58,558 bases of DNA from DATJSJ01 sp035504175 (GTDB taxonomy: Bacteria; Pseudomonadota; Alphaproteobacteria; Acetobacterales; Acetobacteraceae), in contig DATJSJ010000180.1 in NCBI GenBank assembly GCA_035504175.1, forward strand, positions 1 to 58,558. Direction: 5' to 3'. The notes under the pieces were generated by a model. It saw only the letters and a list, made by a program, of their open reading frames with translations, ran no database searches and was not told where the DNA came from. Made by a program: the position numbers and the translations under genes. This document shows positions 57,167 through 58,558 of this stretch, one piece after another; the stretch's first letter is position 1; each line of letters begins with the position of its first letter.

Positions 57167-57841
57167 ATGTCCCTGCAATCCAAGCTGGATGCGTTCAAGG
57201 CGGACTTCGAGGCAGGCAAGCCGCCCTACAGCGTGCCGCGCTCGGTGATCGACACCATGCATCGGGCCACCGCCGAACTGATCGCGTCCGGCGCGGCGCG
57301 GCGCGCGCTGAAAGCGGGCGACAAGGCGCCGTTCTTCGCCCTCAAGGACCCGGATGGCAGGACCGTCGCCTCATCCGAGATGCTGGCGCGGGGGCCGCTC
57401 GTCGTCAGCTTCTATCGCGGTGCCTGGTGCCCCTATTGCAACATGGAACTGCAAGCCCTGCAGGAGGCGCTGCCTGCCTTCCGCGAGCTCGGCGCCGGGC
57501 TTGTGGCCATCTCGCCTCAAAATGCCGTGAATAGCCGCAAGTCGATCCGCACCAACGGGCTTGATTTTCCGATCCTGTCCGATCCGGGCAACGAGACGGC
57601 GGCGGCATTCGGTCTGCGTTACGCCATGCCGGACTATCTGATCGAGCTGTACAAGAACCTCAAGAACGATCTGCCGGCCTTCAACGGCGATACGAGCTGG
57701 ACGCTGCCGATGCCGGGCCGTTTCGTGATCGGCCGGGACGGGGTCATCCGCTACGCGGAGGTCAACCCGGACTACACGCGCCGCCCCGAGCCCTCCGACC
57801 TGCTGCCGACCCTGCGCAGCCAGGTCGCCCGCGCCGCCTAG
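57167..57841 (+). CDS. Peroxiredoxin-like (AhpC/TSA) protein
   Basis: Predicted 224-aa thioredoxin-fold protein of the AhpC/TSA-like group that carries an N-terminal helical extension of ~45 residues. The redox site is FYRGAWCPYCNMELQAL, with Cys88 and Cys91, where classical peroxiredoxins have a single peroxidatic Cys; PAFRELGAGLVAISPQN and FPILSDPGNETAAAFGLRY follow. The C-terminal WTLPMPGRFVIGRDGVIRYAEVN is typical. Probably a peroxide- or thiol-active enzyme, under the divergent LysR. Its TAG stop is the left edge of repeat copy B. Confidence 0.9.
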   Translation: MSLQSKLDAFKADFEAGKPPYSVPRSVIDTMHRATAELIASGAARRALKAGDKAPFFALKDPDGRTVASSEMLARGPLVVSFYRGAWCPYCNMELQALQEALPAFRELGAGLVAISPQNAVNSRKSIRTNGLDFPILSDPGNETAAAFGLRYAMPDYLIELYKNLKNDLPAFNGDTSWTLPMPGRFVIGRDGVIRYAEVNPDYTRRPEPSDLLPTLRSQVARAA

Positions 57842-57949
57842 TGTCCGATCGCGGCGAAGCGTCGGTCGCGTCGCGACCACGCTTCGCCGCGTGAATAAGG
57901 ATACCCGGCACATTGCTCTGTGCCGGCTTTCAGGGAAAAAGCCGGCACC
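57839..57949. repeat. Dispersed structured repeat, copy B
   Basis: Starts CTAGTGTCCGATCGCGG. A long stem is intact: GCGAAGCGT (57854-57862) with ACGCTTCGC (57879-57887), and inside it GGTCGCG (57864-57870) with CGCGACC (57872-57878). A second hairpin has TGCCGGCTTT (57921-57930) and AAAGCCGGCA (57938-57947). Copy A at 26811 has the same order of elements with drift. The remaining bases to 58111 show nothing except GAGAGGAGG before the next start. Confidence 0.75.
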
Positions 57950-58111
57950 AGCCGGCGTCCGGCCGTCGGTCGAGGCGCGAGGAGTGGCGGAGGCCACGGA
58001 TCGTGGCTGCGCCGCACCTTGATCGGTCATCGCGCGTCTGACGACGGCCGCTCTGTTCGCCAACACCCACGCCGCTGAAGCGGCGGAGATCAGCACTGAG
58101 AGGAGGCTTCA

Positions 58112-58558
58112 ATGGGCAGGCTCTCCAACAAGGTCGCAGTCGTCACCGGTGCCTCCAAAGGAATCGGCGCGGAGATCGCCCGCGAGTTGGCGGCCGAAGG
58201 CGCTGCCGTCGTCGTGAACTACGCCGCCAGCCGGAACGTCGCCGACAAGGTCGTCGACGAGATCACCGGCGCCGGCGGCAGGGCCGTCGCGATCCAGGGC
58301 GACGTCGCGAAGACACAAGATGTCGAGCGCCTGTTCAGCGAGGCGGCGAGCGGCTTCGGGCCGATCGACATCCTCGTCAACAATGCCGGAGTGTACGCGT
58401 TCAGCCCGATCGAATCGCTTTCGGAGGAGGAGTTCCACCGCCACTTCAACATCAACGTTCTCGGCACTCTCCTGTCGATCCGGGAAGCGCTGAAGCATTT
58501 CGCGCCGGACGGCGGCAGCATCATCAATATCGGTTCCGTCGTCAGCCGCCTCACGCCC
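58112..58558 (+). CDS. SDR family oxidoreductase, 3' end beyond window
   Basis: First 149 residues of a classical short-chain dehydrogenase. ATG at 58112 follows GAGAGGAGG. NKVAVVTGASKGIGAEIARE gives the TGxxxGIG loop, VVVNYAAS the NADP-type Arg-free second strand, GDVAKTQDVERLF and ILVNNAGVYAF the NNAG motif, and GGSIINIGSVVS the catalytic Ser. The YxxxK lies past the window edge. Likely a 3-oxoacyl-reductase/glucose-dehydrogenase-type protein; substrate not determinable. Confidence 0.92.
   Translation, partial: MGRLSNKVAVVTGASKGIGAEIARELAAEGAAVVVNYAASRNVADKVVDEITGAGGRAVAIQGDVAKTQDVERLFSEAASGFGPIDILVNNAGVYAFSPIESLSEEEFHRHFNINVLGTLLSIREALKHFAPDGGSIINIGSVVSRLTP

Overview
This is a GC-rich chromosomal window (about two thirds G+C by eye). 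It has tightly packed operons with overlapping ATGA/GTGA junctions, several ABC sugar-type importers, PQQ- and molybdenum-dependent periplasmic oxidoreductases, and FNR/FixK-type TTGAC-N4-ATCAA boxes. This fits a metabolically versatile alphaproteobacterium (Rhodospirillales/Acetobacteraceae-like). That placement is an inference from gene content, not from a marker gene. No rRNA, tRNA, CRISPR array, transposase or phage gene was found.

Layout. (1) 281-4109, minus strand: a CUT1-type sugar importer (binding protein and two permeases, no ATPase) plus an SDR. It is divergent from 4379-7831: an AGE-family epimerase, a glucarate-dehydratase-like enolase-superfamily enzyme and a fatty acid hydroxylase/sterol desaturase-like membrane protein. 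(2) 8160-14556, plus strand: a six-gene ribose-type sugar operon (binding protein, double ATPase, permease, GntR/FCD regulator, Gfo/Idh/MocA dehydrogenase, TIM-barrel isomerase) with a palindromic operator candidate before it. (3) 14741-27681: a fluoride-response island, the most remarkable part. Two fluoride (crcB-motif) riboswitches, each behind its own promoter, precede two transcription units. The first encodes a small peptide and two MutS-like ATPases. The second encodes a six-gene Hyf/complex-I-like membrane complex whose large subunit has lost the Ni-binding cysteines of NiFe hydrogenases. The fluoride channel gene crcB and a DUF190 gene follow, and a tandem-DUF190 gene lies divergently upstream. 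(4) 27885-36635: an alcohol-oxidation module with a DUF779 protein, aldehyde dehydrogenase, a XoxJ-like/cytochrome c fusion and a PQQ alcohol dehydrogenase with the lanthanide-type Asp. Its likely control genes are a LuxR/NarL response regulator, a hybrid histidine kinase and a FIST sensor protein. A perfect 7-2-7 NarL-type palindrome and an FNR-type box lie in the divergent promoter region.

(5) 36898-48591: an amide/amino-acid catabolic neighbourhood with a dimethylformamidase-beta-like protein, an SDR, a ribose/fructose-type ABC importer, a threonine-aldolase-like enzyme, a D-amino-acid dehydrogenase, a NanR-like regulator, a RidA protein and a cyclase-family hydrolase. A shared decamer (TGTCAATACC) marks both the importer and the regulator promoters. 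(6) 48761-52660: a PaoABC-like exported molybdenum aldehyde oxidoreductase. (7) 53261-58558: stress genes (Dps, XapX-family membrane protein, quinone-oxidoreductase-like MDR, two LysR regulators each divergent from its probable target, a peroxiredoxin-like protein) and the first part of another SDR. Two copies of a ~110-bp structured repeat begin exactly at the stop codons of the Hyf-like operon's last gene (26811) and of the peroxiredoxin gene (57839).
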